Assembly (NCBI RefSeq): GCF_001244995.1
Contig: NZ_LN869528.1
Span: forward strand, 260,773-324,772
Source of the DNA: Intestinimonas massiliensis (ex Afouda et al. 2020)
Lineage (GTDB): Bacteria; Bacillota; Clostridia; Oscillospirales; Oscillospiraceae
Direction of reading: 5' to 3'
DNA: 64,000 nt
Shown here: one piece after another, positions 44,394-52,923 of the stretch
Numbering within the stretch: the stretch's first letter is position 1
How the letters are laid out: the number at the start of each line of letters is the position of its first letter
The notes under the pieces: model-generated
The model's database searches: none
Seen by the model: the letters and a program-made list of their open reading frames with translations, nothing else
What the model was told of the DNA's origin: nothing
Program-made: the position numbers and the translations under genes

Positions 44394-45689
44394 TTGACAA
44401 AATATGTGATTCGCGGCGGGAAACCGCTGCATGGTGCGATCGACATCAGCGGCGCCAAAAATGCCGCCGTGGCCATTATCCCGGCAGCTCTGCTGGTAAA
44501 CGGCACCTGCCGGATCGAGAACATTCCCCAGATCAGCGATGTGACCTCGATTTTGAAAATCTTACAGGAGCTGGGCGCCGACGTCCGCACGGTGGACCGT
44601 ACCACCGTGGACATCGACTGTACCCGCATCCACAATGAACAGGTGCGGCTGGACATGGCTCGGAAAATCCGGGCCTCCTACTACCTGATCGGGGCCCTGC
44701 TGGGCCGCTTCGGCGCGGCGGAGGTCCCGCTGCCCGGCGGCTGCCATCTGGGCGACCGGCCCATCGACCAGCACATCAAGGGCTTTGTGGCCATGGGGGC
44801 CGACGTGGAGGTCAAGGGGGGCTATGTCCACGCCTCCTCCGGCGGTCGGCGGCTGACCGGCGCCCAGATCTATCTGGACGTGGTGTCGGTGGGCGCCACC
44901 ATGAACATCATGCTGGCCGCCACCCTGGCCGAGGGGCTCACCATCATCGAAAACGCCGCCAAGGAGCCCCACATCGTGGATCTGGCCAACTTCCTCAACT
45001 CCATGGGAGCCGACATCATGGGAGCCGGCACCGACGTCATCAAGGTCCGGGGCGTCCCCGGCCTGCGGGGGGGCTCCTACTCCATCATCCCCGACCAGAT
45101 CGAGGCCGGCACCTATATGGCCGCCGTGGCCGCCGCCGGCGGCGAGGTCCGCATCAAAAACGTCATTCCCAAGCACCTGGACTGCATTACCGCCAAGCTG
45201 GTGGAGATGGGCGTGGAGGTGGAGGAGGAGGACGACGCGGTGCTGGTGCGCCGGACCGGGCCCCTCTACCGCGCCAACATCAAGACCCTGCCCTACCCCG
45301 GCTTCCCCACCGACATGCAGCCCCAGATCTCCGTGGTGCTCTGCCTGGCCCAGGGGACCAGCGTGGTCACCGAGGGCGTGTGGGACAACCGCTACCGCTA
45401 TGTGGACGAGATCCGCCGCATGGGGGCCCAGATCCAGGTGGACGGCAAGGTGGCCGTCATCGAGGGTGTGGACAAGCTCACCGGCGCGCCCATGCAGGCC
45501 TGCGACCTGCGGGCCGGCGCGGCCATGGTCATCGCCGGACTGGCCGCTCAGGGCGTCACCGAGATCGACCACGTCTACTATATTGAGCGGGGCTATGAGG
45601 ACATCGTCCGCAAGCTCTCCGGCGTGGGGGCCGACATCCGCGTGGTCATCACCCCCGACGCGGACAAGGCCCAGGCCGACGTGGGCTGA
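44394..45689 (+). CDS. murA: UDP-N-acetylglucosamine 1-carboxyvinyltransferase (MurA)
   Basis: 431 residues. It starts at TTG 44394 (MTKYVIRGGKPLHGAID), the only in-frame start before the conserved N-terminus. The KN pair is in ISGAKNAAVAI, and the catalytic Cys loop is GGCHLGDRPIDQHIKG (about residue 115). PGFPTDMQPQ is the other family signature. It transfers enolpyruvate from PEP to UDP-GlcNAc, the first committed step of peptidoglycan synthesis. The loop Cys implies fosfomycin sensitivity at this residue. Followed by a terminator, then walJ. Confidence 0.96.
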   Translation: MTKYVIRGGKPLHGAIDISGAKNAAVAIIPAALLVNGTCRIENIPQISDVTSILKILQELGADVRTVDRTTVDIDCTRIHNEQVRLDMARKIRASYYLIGALLGRFGAAEVPLPGGCHLGDRPIDQHIKGFVAMGADVEVKGGYVHASSGGRRLTGAQIYLDVVSVGATMNIMLAATLAEGLTIIENAAKEPHIVDLANFLNSMGADIMGAGTDVIKVRGVPGLRGGSYSIIPDQIEAGTYMAAVAAAGGEVRIKNVIPKHLDCITAKLVEMGVEVEEEDDAVLVRRTGPLYRANIKTLPYPGFPTDMQPQISVVLCLAQGTSVVTEGVWDNRYRYVDEIRRMGAQIQVDGKVAVIEGVDKLTGAPMQACDLRAGAAMVIAGLAAQGVTEIDHVYYIERGYEDIVRKLSGVGADIRVVITPDADKAQADVG

Positions 45690-45714
45690 GTCCCACCGCA
45701 TCACGACGATTTTA

Positions 45715-45739
45715 GGGCGGCGGCAGGTTGCCGCCGCCC
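45715..45739 (+). terminator. Terminator after murA
   Basis: GGGCGGCGGCA pairs with TGCCGCCGCCC around a GGT loop, followed by TTCCTGTTTG. It separates murA from walJ, which starts 30 bp later. Confidence 0.8.
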
Positions 45740-45768
45740 TTCCTGTTTGATTTCGATACATAGGAGCG

Positions 45769-46563
45769 ATGATCTTGCTGACACTCACCACCCTGGCCAG
45801 CGGCTCCTCCGGCAACTGCCTGCTGCTCTCCGCCGGAGAGACCCACCTGCTCGTGGACGCGGGCATCTCCTGCCGGCGTATCTGCCGGTCCCTCCGGGAC
45901 CTGGGGGTGGACCCCTCCGCCCTGTCGGGGGTGCTGGTCACCCACGAGCATACCGACCACATCGCCGGTCTGGCCACCCTGACCAAGCAGTTCCGGCTGC
46001 CGGTCTACGCCAGCCCCGGCACCGGACGGCATCTGTGCTACCGCATCGCCGCCCTGGAGGATGTGCTCCACACCTGCGCCCCCGGCGGGGCCTTCACCGT
46101 GGGCGGTCTGGCGGTGGAGACCTTCCCCACCCTCCACGACGCGGCGGAACCCATGGGCTACGCCGTCTCGGACGGCAGCCGGAAGGCCGCCGTGGTCACC
46201 GACCTGGGGGTGGTCACCGAAGCGGTCCTCGCCGGCGTGGCCGGAGCGGATCTTCTGGTGGTGGAATCCAACCACGACGTGGATTGGGTCAAGTCCGGCC
46301 CCTACCCCTACTCCCTCAAGCGGCGCATCCTGGGTGACCACGGCCACCTGTCCAACGAGGCGGGGGCCGCCCTGGCCTGCACAGCCGTCCGGGCCGGCGC
46401 CCGCACCGTCATTCTGGCCCACCTGTCCGCCGAAAACAACACCCCCGCCCGCGCCCGGAACGCAGTGGCCCTAGCTCTCTCCGCCATGGGGGCGGACCCC
46501 GACCGGGACCTGCGGCTGAGCGTGGCCCCCCGGGCCGAGCCCGGGCTGTGCTGCACCGCATAG
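45769..46563 (+). CDS. walJ: Metallo-beta-lactamase-fold hydrolase WalJ (YycJ)
   Basis: 264 residues after TAGGAGCG. The metal motif is THEHTDHIAG (about residue 62), with further ligands in TLHDAAEPMGY, VVTDLGVV and HLSAENN. The N-terminus TLASGSSGNCLLL is diagnostic of the YycJ/PhnP-like branch. YycJ is a DNA 5'-exonuclease linked to cell-wall/replication coordination in Firmicutes. In Bacillus it closes the walRKHIJ operon; here it is about 4 kb away on the opposite strand, next to rlmH as usual. Confidence 0.92.
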   Translation: MILLTLTTLASGSSGNCLLLSAGETHLLVDAGISCRRICRSLRDLGVDPSALSGVLVTHEHTDHIAGLATLTKQFRLPVYASPGTGRHLCYRIAALEDVLHTCAPGGAFTVGGLAVETFPTLHDAAEPMGYAVSDGSRKAAVVTDLGVVTEAVLAGVAGADLLVVESNHDVDWVKSGPYPYSLKRRILGDHGHLSNEAGAALACTAVRAGARTVILAHLSAENNTPARARNAVALALSAMGADPDRDLRLSVAPRAEPGLCCTA

Positions 46564-46573
46564 GAGGTCCGCC

Positions 46574-47056
46574 ATGCTGAATATCACCCTTCTGTGCGTG
46601 GGAAAGCTGAAGGAGCCGTTTTATACCCAGGCCGCGGCAGAATACGCCAAGCGGCTGTCGGCCTACTGCAAGCTGTCCCTTGTGGAGCTCCCCGAGGAGC
46701 GGCTGCCCAAGGACCCATCCCAGGCCCAGATCGACGCCGCCCTGGCCCGGGAGGCCGACGCCATCCGGGCCAAGCTGCCCCCCCGGTGCGGCCTCGTCGC
46801 CCTGTGCGTGGAGGGGAAGCCTCGTTCCAGCGAGGAGCTGGCCGGGCTGTTCACCGACTGGATGAACCGGGGCGAGAGCCACCTGGTGTTTCTCATTGGC
46901 GGCTCCTTCGGCCTCCATCCCTCCATCAAGGCGGAGGCCGGGCTGCGTCTGTCCATGTCCCCCATGACCTTCCCCCACCACCTGGCCCGGGTCATGCTGC
47001 TGGAGCAGGTCTACCGGGCCTTCAAGATCAACGAGGGCTCCAATTATCATAAATGA
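46574..47056 (+). CDS. rlmH: 23S rRNA pseudouridine-1915 N3-methyltransferase RlmH
   Basis: 160 residues, exact family length. SPOUT signatures are visible: FLIGGSFGLHPSIKAEA (SAM knot loop) and the C-terminal HHLARVMLLEQVYRAFKI followed by NEGSNYHK. It methylates m3-pseudouridine at position 1915 of 23S rRNA. It starts 10 bp after walJ with GGAGGTCC upstream. Confidence 0.96.
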   Translation: MLNITLLCVGKLKEPFYTQAAAEYAKRLSAYCKLSLVELPEERLPKDPSQAQIDAALAREADAIRAKLPPRCGLVALCVEGKPRSSEELAGLFTDWMNRGESHLVFLIGGSFGLHPSIKAEAGLRLSMSPMTFPHHLARVMLLEQVYRAFKINEGSNYHK

Positions 47057-47065
47057 GGTGACGCT

Positions 47066-47254
47066 ATGGACCGCAAAAATCTGTTTGTCCTGCTGATGCG
47101 CATCAGCGCGGCGGCCGGGGCCCTGCTGGGCCTGCTGACCGCCCTGTTCGACGTCAGCATCACCCCCGCCCTGCTGAGTCTGGCCGCCATGCTCCTGTTC
47201 CGCTTCCTGGCCATCCGCGCGCTGCGGCGGGAAGCCCGAGAGGCCGGTGAGTGA
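47066..47254 (+). CDS. Small membrane protein of unknown function
   Basis: 62 residues, starting 9 bp after rlmH with GAGGTGA upstream. Two hydrophobic helices (about 7-30 and 32-50) are followed by a basic-acidic tail RALRREAREAGE. Not recognised. Tight coupling to rlmH and the next gene supports real translation. Confidence 0.65.
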   Translation: MDRKNLFVLLMRISAAAGALLGLLTALFDVSITPALLSLAAMLLFRFLAIRALRREAREAGE

Positions 47255-47255
47255 G

Positions 47256-47651
47256 ATGGGCTACTGTGAACGCTGTGAGAGGGAATGCGACGGCCTGACC
47301 TGTCCCGTCTGCGGCGGTGCGCTGCTCCAGGAGGTGGACCCGGAGGCCATGCCCCCCGAGGAGGGCGGCTGGTCCTTCTCCATCCACCATCCGGACGAGG
47401 TCCCTTGGCCCCTAGGGCCCCACGGGGAACCGGAGGAGGCCGTCCGCCTGTCCAATCTGGCGGATTTTCCTTCGGTGCAGACCGTGGTGCAGGCCCGGTT
47501 TCAGGCGGCCGGCATCCCGGTGCTCACCCGCTACCCCGAGGGAGGCGGCCTAGGCAAGGTCTATCTGGGCTTTTCCGGCTATGGAGTGGACCTTTACGTC
47601 CCCAAAAGCCGGGAATCCGAGGCCCGGGCCCTGTTGCTGCACGACGAATAG
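47256..47651 (+). CDS. Zinc-ribbon protein with DUF2007-like domain
   Basis: 131 residues from ATG 47256 (GTG 47247 is an alternative). The N-terminal CERCERECDGLTCPVCGGAL has two CxxC pairs for zinc. The C-terminal half (ADFPSVQTVVQARFQAAGIP to VDLYVPKSRESEARALL) resembles the DUF2007 ferredoxin-like fold seen in putative signal-transducing proteins. Role unknown. It lies in the walJ-rlmH transcription unit before the phosphohexomutase. Confidence 0.72.
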   Translation: MGYCERCERECDGLTCPVCGGALLQEVDPEAMPPEEGGWSFSIHHPDEVPWPLGPHGEPEEAVRLSNLADFPSVQTVVQARFQAAGIPVLTRYPEGGGLGKVYLGFSGYGVDLYVPKSRESEARALLLHDE

Positions 47652-47695
47652 CGGCGATTTCCGCCGCAGAATCATTCATATAAGGAGGAGATGTC

Positions 47696-49423
47696 ATGTC
47701 CTACAAGGAGACTTATCTGAATTGGCTGAACAGCCCCGCCCTCAGCCAGGCCGAGAAGGCCGAGCTCCAGGCCATCGCCGGAGATGAAAAGGAGATCGAA
47801 AGCCGCTTTTTTGCCCCTCTGGAGTTCGGCACCGCCGGGCTGCGGGGCACCATGTGCGTGGGCCTGCACCAGATGAACGTCCACGTCATCCGCCACGCCA
47901 CCCAGGCCTTTGCCGAGGTCATCCTGGCCGAGGGGCCGGAGAGCGCCCGGAAGGGCGTGGCCATCTGCTTCGACTGCCGCCACCACTCCGACGAGTTTGC
48001 CCGGGAGGCCGCCCGCGTCATGGCGGGCAACGGCATCCCCGTTCGCATCTTCGAATCCCTGCGCCCCACCCCGGAGCTCTCTTTCGCCATCCGGGAATAC
48101 GGCTGCATCGCCGGCATCAATGTCACCGCCAGCCACAACCCCAAGGAGTACAACGGCTATAAGGTCTACTGGGAGGACGGGGCCCAGCTTCCCCCCCGCC
48201 ACGCCGACGCCATCGCCCAAAAAATGGCCGAGCTCGACCTGTTCGCCAGCCCGAAGCTGGCCGACTTTGAGCAGGCCATGGCCGAGGGCCGCATCACCCG
48301 GATGGGCGCCGAGACCGACGAGGCCTTTCTGGCCCACGTCATGGGGCAGGTCAACGACCAGAGCGCCGTGGAGCGGGTGGCCGACACCTTCAAGATGGTA
48401 TACACTCCCTTCCACGGCACCGGCTACCGCCTCATCCCCGAGGTGCTGCGCCGCCTGGGCATGAAGCACGTGCTCTGCGTGCCCGAGCAGATGGTCATCG
48501 ACGGGGACTTCCCCACTGTGGCCTCCCCCAACCCGGAGAATCCCGAGGGCTTTCATCTGGCGGTGGCGCTGGCCGACCGGGAGGGGGCTGATTTCATCCT
48601 GGGCTCCGACCCCGACGCCGACCGGGTGGGCCTGATGGTCCGCAACCGGGAGGGCCGGTTCGTCCCCCTGTCCGGCAACCAGACCGGCGTGCTGCTGCTG
48701 GACTACCTCATCACCGCCAAGAAGCGGGCGGGCACCCTGCCCGCCAACGCCGCCGCCCTCAAGACCATCGTCACCACCGAGATGGCCCGTAAGGTGGCCG
48801 AGGTGAACGGCGTCCAGATGTTCGACACCTTCACCGGCTTCAAGTTTATGGCCGAAAAGAAAAATGCCCTGGAACAAAGCGGCGAAGGCAAGGTTCTCTT
48901 CTCCTATGAGGAGTCCTACGGCTATATGATGGGCGACTACGTCCGGGACAAGGACGCCGTCACCGCCGCCCTGGTATGCACCGAGATGGCGGCCTGGTAC
49001 TATGGCCAGGGTATGACCCTGTACGACGCCATGATGGGCCTCTATGAAAAGTACGGCTGGTACGGGGAAAAGACCCTCAATCTGGTGATGCCCGGCCTGG
49101 ACGGCCTGAAAAAGATGGCCACGCTGATGCAGGATCTGCGCGCCCGTCCCCTTACCGAGATCGCCGGGACGGCGGTGGTCCTCCGGAAGGACTACAGCGA
49201 CGGCACCCAGACCGACGTGGCCGCCGGTACCGTGAAGGAGATGGAGCTCAAGGGCTCCAACGTGCTCAAGTACAAGCTCGCCGACGGCACCGACCTGGTG
49301 GTCCGCCCCTCCGGCACCGAGCCCAAGGTCAAGGTCTATATCCTGGCCCAGGGCGCAAGCAAGGCAGTCTGCGACGCGACGGTGGCCAAGTACGCCGCCT
49401 GGGCGGAGACCCTGAAGCGCTGA
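47696..49423 (+). CDS. Phosphoglucomutase/phosphomannomutase
   Basis: 575 residues, the size of PgcA-type alpha-phosphoglucomutases. Motifs: FGTAGLRGTM near the N-terminus, the phosphoserine loop VTASHNPKEYNGYKV (about residue 145), the metal loop GSDPDADRVG (about 303), the sugar loop FSYEESYGYMMGDY (about 402) and the phosphate loop RPSGTEPKVKVY (about 540). It interconverts hexose-1-phosphate and hexose-6-phosphate, linking the Leloir galactose pathway and glycolysis to cell-wall sugars. Confidence 0.95.
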   Translation: MSYKETYLNWLNSPALSQAEKAELQAIAGDEKEIESRFFAPLEFGTAGLRGTMCVGLHQMNVHVIRHATQAFAEVILAEGPESARKGVAICFDCRHHSDEFAREAARVMAGNGIPVRIFESLRPTPELSFAIREYGCIAGINVTASHNPKEYNGYKVYWEDGAQLPPRHADAIAQKMAELDLFASPKLADFEQAMAEGRITRMGAETDEAFLAHVMGQVNDQSAVERVADTFKMVYTPFHGTGYRLIPEVLRRLGMKHVLCVPEQMVIDGDFPTVASPNPENPEGFHLAVALADREGADFILGSDPDADRVGLMVRNREGRFVPLSGNQTGVLLLDYLITAKKRAGTLPANAAALKTIVTTEMARKVAEVNGVQMFDTFTGFKFMAEKKNALEQSGEGKVLFSYEESYGYMMGDYVRDKDAVTAALVCTEMAAWYYGQGMTLYDAMMGLYEKYGWYGEKTLNLVMPGLDGLKKMATLMQDLRARPLTEIAGTAVVLRKDYSDGTQTDVAAGTVKEMELKGSNVLKYKLADGTDLVVRPSGTEPKVKVYILAQGASKAVCDATVAKYAAWAETLKR

Positions 49424-49434
49424 CCTGGCCCGCT

Positions 49435-49460
49435 CCCCCGGCGAAGCTTTTCGCCGGGGG
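49435..49460 (+). terminator. Terminator after the phosphohexomutase gene
   Basis: CCCCCGGCGAA (49435-49445) pairs with TTCGCCGGGGG (49450-49460), followed by ACATTTTCTT. It isolates the aromatic operon promoter that follows. Confidence 0.88.
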
Positions 49461-49481
49461 ACATTTTCTTGAAAAAACCTC

Positions 49482-49510
49482 TTGACTTTAACAGCAAAAA
49501 GTGCTAAAGT
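49482..49510 (+). promoter_or_regulatory. Promoter of the aromatic leader-aroF-tyrA operon
   Basis: TTGACT (49482-49487), a 17-bp spacer and TAAAGT (49505-49510), 24 bp before the leader-peptide start. Confidence 0.78.
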
Positions 49511-49534
49511 CGTGAGCCAGAAGGAAGTGTTCTC

Positions 49535-49618
49535 ATGCGTTCGTTCTCCGGTCATGTGTATTACGGCTCCTATTACCGTTACGATTTTTTCGGTAACGGC
49601 AATTTCTGCTGCCCATGA
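49535..49618 (+). CDS. Tyr/Phe-rich attenuation leader peptide (27 aa)
   Basis: ATG 49535 follows AAGGAAG. The peptide reads MRSFSGHVYYGSYYRYDFF then GNGNFCCP and contains five Tyr and four Phe codons in 27, with no Trp. CCGGTCATG early in the ORF (49548-49556) pairs with CATGACCGG over its stop codon (49614-49622), and CCGTTAC and GTAACGG form an inner hairpin. A strong terminator follows at 49652. This is the layout of ribosome-mediated attenuation: stalling at Tyr/Phe codons would prevent the terminator and allow aroF-tyrA transcription. Confidence 0.82.
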   Translation: MRSFSGHVYYGSYYRYDFFGNGNFCCP

Positions 49619-49651
49619 CCGGACGTCCACGATAGGAGCATTCGTATCCTG

Positions 49652-49686
49652 CCGCGGCGGCCCAGTGGGCCGCCGCGGTTTCATTT
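49652..49686 (+). terminator. Attenuator terminator before DAHP synthase
   Basis: CCGCGGCGGCCC (49652-49663) and GGGCCGCCGCGG (49667-49678) form a 12-bp GC stem with an AGT loop, followed by TTTCATTTT. It lies between the leader peptide and aroF, 26 bp before the coding start. Confidence 0.88.
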
Positions 49687-49711
49687 TATCTGAGAAAGGA
49701 TCTGTCACATT

Positions 49712-50728
49712 ATGGTCGTCATTATGAAACGGGATTTTACCGCCGAACAGCTTCAGGAGGCCATCCAGACCATGGAGGCCGGCGGGGTCCAGGTGATGGT
49801 GTCCAAGGGCGCCGAGACCACCATCCTGGGCGCCGAGGGCAACGCCGCCGGCATCGACCAGGAGAAGATCGCCCTGCTCCCCGGCGTGGAGCGGGTCATG
49901 CGGGTCACCGAGCCCTACAAGAAGGCCAACCGTAAGTACCACCCCGACGACACGGTCATCGACCTGGGCAACGGCGCCGCCATCGGCGGCGAAAAGCTGG
50001 CCGTCATCGCCGGGCCCTGCTCGGTAGAGTCCGAGGCCCAGATCGTGGAGGTGGCCGAGGCCGTGCAGAAGAGCGGAGCCGCCGCCCTGCGGGGCGGCGC
50101 CTTCAAGCCCCGCACCTCCCCCTACTCTTTTCAGGGCATGGGCAACGACGGCATCCGTCTGCTCCAGGAGGCCAAGGCCGTCACCGGCCTGCCCATCGTC
50201 ACCGAGATCATGTCCACCGACAACATCGAGATGTTTGAGATGTGCGTGGATGTGATCCAGGTGGGGGCCCGGAACATGCAGAACTTCGACCTGCTCAAGC
50301 AGCTCGGCCACACCACCAAGCCCATCCTCCTCAAGCGGGGCCTGTCCTCCACCATTGAGGAGTGGCTCATGTCCGCCGAATACATCATGGCCGGCGGCAA
50401 CCATCAGGTCATCCTGTGTGAGCGCGGCATCCGCACGTTTGAGACCTTCACCCGCAACACCCTGGACCTGTCCGCCGTGCTGGCGGTGAAGAAGCTGTCC
50501 CACCTGCCGGTGGTGGTGGACCCCTCCCACGCCTGCGGCCAGGCGTGGATGGTGGAGCGTATGAGCCTGGCGGCCGTGGCGGCCGGGGCCGACGGCCTTA
50601 TCATCGAGGTCCACAACGACCCCAAAAACGCCCTGTGCGACGGGGCCCAGTCCATCACCCCCGCGGATTTCGGCGGCCTGATGAGCAAGCTGGCTACGGT
50701 GGCGGCCTGCGTGGGCCGGAGCCTGTGA
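49712..50728 (+). CDS. aroF: 3-deoxy-7-phosphoheptulonate (DAHP) synthase, type I-beta with regulatory domain
   Basis: 338 residues. An N-terminal ferredoxin-like regulatory domain (about 1-75) is followed by the (beta/alpha)8 catalytic domain. Signatures are AVIAGPCSVESE, GGAFKPRTSPYSFQG, GARNMQNFDLLKQLG, LKRGLSSTIEEW and VVDPSHACGQ (metal ligands Cys, His, Glu and Asp are placed as expected). It condenses PEP and erythrose-4-phosphate, the entry step to aromatic amino acids. The N-terminal domain implies feedback inhibition, probably by Tyr or Phe. It adds to the attenuation control upstream. Confidence 0.95.
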   Translation: MVVIMKRDFTAEQLQEAIQTMEAGGVQVMVSKGAETTILGAEGNAAGIDQEKIALLPGVERVMRVTEPYKKANRKYHPDDTVIDLGNGAAIGGEKLAVIAGPCSVESEAQIVEVAEAVQKSGAAALRGGAFKPRTSPYSFQGMGNDGIRLLQEAKAVTGLPIVTEIMSTDNIEMFEMCVDVIQVGARNMQNFDLLKQLGHTTKPILLKRGLSSTIEEWLMSAEYIMAGGNHQVILCERGIRTFETFTRNTLDLSAVLAVKKLSHLPVVVDPSHACGQAWMVERMSLAAVAAGADGLIIEVHNDPKNALCDGAQSITPADFGGLMSKLATVAACVGRSL

Positions 50729-50729
50729 G

Positions 50730-51572
50730 ATGAAAAGACAGATCGCCATCATCGGGCTGGGCCTCATCGGCGGGTCCATGGCCATGGCCCTGAGGGGCTT
50801 TGAGGACTATGAGCTGGTGGGGGTGGACCAGGACCCGGACACCTTGGCCTTCGCCGCCGCCCATGGGGTGGCTGACCGGCTGACCGACGACGCCCCGGCC
50901 GTGCTGTCCCAGGCCGACGTCGTCTACCTGTGTCTCCACCCCCGGGGCATCGTCCGCTTCCTGGAGGCCAACCGGGACCGCTTCAAGCCCGGGGCCCTGG
51001 TCACCGACGTGTGCGGCATCAAGACCGCCATCGTAGAGGGCGCGGCGGTACTGCCGGAGGCTGTGGACTTCATCGGCGGCCACCCCATGGCAGGCAGGGA
51101 GACCTCCGGCATCTTCCACGCCGACGGCGCTCTGTTCCGGGGGGCCCACTACATCATCACCCCCGGGCCCCGGAGCTGCCCATCCCATGTGGCCCTGCTG
51201 GAGCGCATCGCCAGGCACATCGGCTGCCGGGACGTGGTGAACACCACCACCCAAAAGCACGACGCCATCATCGCCTACACCAGTCAGGTCATGCACATCA
51301 TGGCCGTGGCGGTATGCGACGACCCGGACCTGTTCGACTGTAAGGGCTTCGAGGGCGGCTCCTTCCGGGACTGCACCCGGGTGGCCGCCCTGGACGTCCC
51401 CCTCTGGACCGAGCTCTTTTCCATGAACGCCCCCGCCCTGTGCACCGTCATCCGCACCCTGGAGGACAACCTGCGCGCCTACCGGGAGGTCATCGAAAGC
51501 GGTGACACCCAGGCTCTGGCCGCCAAGCTGGCCTGGTCAGCCGACCGCAAACGGCACATGAATCTGGAATAA
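50730..51572 (+). CDS. tyrA: Prephenate dehydrogenase
   Basis: 280 residues, starting 1 bp after the aroF stop. The N-terminal Rossmann site is IAIIGLGLIGGSMAMAL. The active-site region shows DVCGIKTAIVEGA, FIGGHPMAGRETSG (catalytic His), and TTTQKHDAIIAYTSQVMHI. No C-terminal ACT domain is present, so enzyme-level Tyr feedback may rest on DAHP synthase and the leader. It converts prephenate to 4-hydroxyphenylpyruvate with NAD(P)+. The pairing with DAHP synthase and a Tyr-rich leader fits a tyrosine-biased operon. Confidence 0.94.
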   Translation: MKRQIAIIGLGLIGGSMAMALRGFEDYELVGVDQDPDTLAFAAAHGVADRLTDDAPAVLSQADVVYLCLHPRGIVRFLEANRDRFKPGALVTDVCGIKTAIVEGAAVLPEAVDFIGGHPMAGRETSGIFHADGALFRGAHYIITPGPRSCPSHVALLERIARHIGCRDVVNTTTQKHDAIIAYTSQVMHIMAVAVCDDPDLFDCKGFEGGSFRDCTRVAALDVPLWTELFSMNAPALCTVIRTLEDNLRAYREVIESGDTQALAAKLAWSADRKRHMNLE

Positions 51573-51598
51573 ATCAGAGATTCTTAATCTTCCCTTCC

Positions 51599-51628
51599 TT
51601 GACTTGGACCGGCGGGAGATGATATAGT
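51599..51628 (+). promoter_or_regulatory. Promoter of the AI-2E-family permease gene
   Basis: TTGACT (51599-51604), an 18-bp spacer and TATAGT (51623-51628), 31 bp before the start codon. Confidence 0.7.
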
Positions 51629-51659
51629 GGTCTTACATCATTGAAATGGGAGTATCTGG

Positions 51660-52769
51660 ATGGATAAAAAGCTTTTTCGAAGCCTTCTGCTGCTCATTAC
51701 CTTCACCGTGCTGCTCATCCTGGTCATCGTCAAATTTGACGTGCTGTGGGGTGCTGTGGCCAGCGTGCTCACGGTGTGCCGCCCCCTGTTCATCGGCCTG
51801 GCCATCGCCTTTGTGCTCACCAAGCCCTGCGCCTTTTTCCGCTGCCACCTGGACCGTCTGCTGGCGGGGACCGCTCTGAAAAAGGCCGTTATCCCGCTGG
51901 CGGTGACTCTGTCCTACCTGCTGCTCTTCGGCGTGGTGGCAGCCGTCTTTTCCTTTGTGCTGCCCCAGCTTGTGGGCAGCATCGGGCGCTTTGCCTCCAA
52001 TCTGGAGGGCTATGTGGGGCAGGCCCAGGTCTGGATCAACGACCTCACGGCCTGGCTCCACCTGGAGGAGCTGGACCTGTCCCGGCTGGACCAGGTGCTC
52101 CGGGACCTGTTTAACAGCGCCCTCGCCGCCCTGTCCAACGCCGTGCCGCAGCTCGTCAGTCTCACCAGCAATCTGGTGTCCATCGTGGTCACCGGCGTGC
52201 TGGCCCTGGTCTTTTCTATCTACATGCTCTCGGGGAAGGACCGCCTGTTGGCCCAGTGCCGCCGGGTGCTGCGGGCCTATACGCCGCCCAAGGTCTGCCG
52301 GATGGTGCTGGAGGTCACCGCCCTGACGGCGGGCACCTTCAGCAAATTCGTCACCGGCCAGATCACCGAGGCCTGTATCCTGGGCGGACTCACCTTCGCG
52401 GGCATGGTCCTCCTGCGGCTGGACTACCCCCTTCTGATTGCCGTGCTCATCGGCGTGTCCGCCCTGGTGCCTATTGTGGGCGCTTATGTGGGGGCCTTCA
52501 CCTCCGCCCTGCTGCTGGCCATGATTGATCCCATGAAGGCCGTCATCTTTCTCCTTTTCCTGGTCTGTCTCCAGCAGTTCGAGGGCAACGTCATCTATCC
52601 CCGGGTGGTGGGCACCTCCCTGGGCCTGCCCGGGATCTGGGTGCTGGCCGCCGTCACCATCGGCGGCGGGCTGTTCTCCTTCCTGGGAATGCTCCTCAGC
52701 GTCCCGGTGGCCTCCATTCTCTACACCCTGCTGCGGCAGGACGTGCGCAGACGGCTGGACGGCATGTGA
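51660..52769 (+). CDS. AI-2E transporter family (UPF0118/PerM) membrane protein
   Basis: 369 residues with about eight membrane helices. The family arrangement is clear: two N-terminal helix pairs, an amphipathic middle region (about 115-175) and a C-terminal bundle with LVPIVGAYVGAFTSALL and the conserved NVIYPRVVGTSLGLPGIWVL followed by GGGLFSFLGMLLSVPVAS. Family members transport varied substrates, including sodium/proton exchange and export of small molecules; AI-2 itself should not be assumed. It is a single-gene unit between two terminators. Confidence 0.92.
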   Translation: MDKKLFRSLLLLITFTVLLILVIVKFDVLWGAVASVLTVCRPLFIGLAIAFVLTKPCAFFRCHLDRLLAGTALKKAVIPLAVTLSYLLLFGVVAAVFSFVLPQLVGSIGRFASNLEGYVGQAQVWINDLTAWLHLEELDLSRLDQVLRDLFNSALAALSNAVPQLVSLTSNLVSIVVTGVLALVFSIYMLSGKDRLLAQCRRVLRAYTPPKVCRMVLEVTALTAGTFSKFVTGQITEACILGGLTFAGMVLLRLDYPLLIAVLIGVSALVPIVGAYVGAFTSALLLAMIDPMKAVIFLLFLVCLQQFEGNVIYPRVVGTSLGLPGIWVLAAVTIGGGLFSFLGMLLSVPVASILYTLLRQDVRRRLDGM

Positions 52770-52779
52770 CCCAACGCTC

Positions 52780-52817
52780 GGGCGCCCGATGCGGAGTTTC
52801 TTCCGCGCCGGGCGCCC
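52780..52817 (+). terminator. Terminator after the AI-2E-family gene
   Basis: GGGCGCCCG (52780-52788) pairs with CGGGCGCCC (52809-52817), extended by an inner GCGGA/TCCGC stem, followed by TTTCG. Confidence 0.75.
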
Positions 52818-52859
52818 TTTCGCAAATTCTAAAGTTTTTCTGAATGCGGCAACTTTCTC

Positions 52860-52888
52860 TTGCCGCCGGGCGTCTAACCTTGTATACT
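52860..52888 (+). promoter_or_regulatory. Promoter of the LCP-family gene
   Basis: TTGCCG (52860-52865), a 17-bp spacer and TATACT (52883-52888), 35 bp before the GTG start. Confidence 0.7.
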
Positions 52889-52923
52889 GAGCATTGTTGA
52901 CATAATTCTTGGGAGTGAACGCT

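Noticed and set aside
49482-49727. 81-codon rightward frame over the aromatic leader
   Set aside because: It reads through the terminator in a different frame from the better-supported 27-codon leader peptide, which has its own ribosome site.
47672-50785. 1037-codon leftward open frame across the phosphohexomutase and DAHP synthase genes
   Set aside because: It spans two well-supported genes on the other strand plus the leader and two terminators, and its Gly/His/Val-rich sequence shows no domain.
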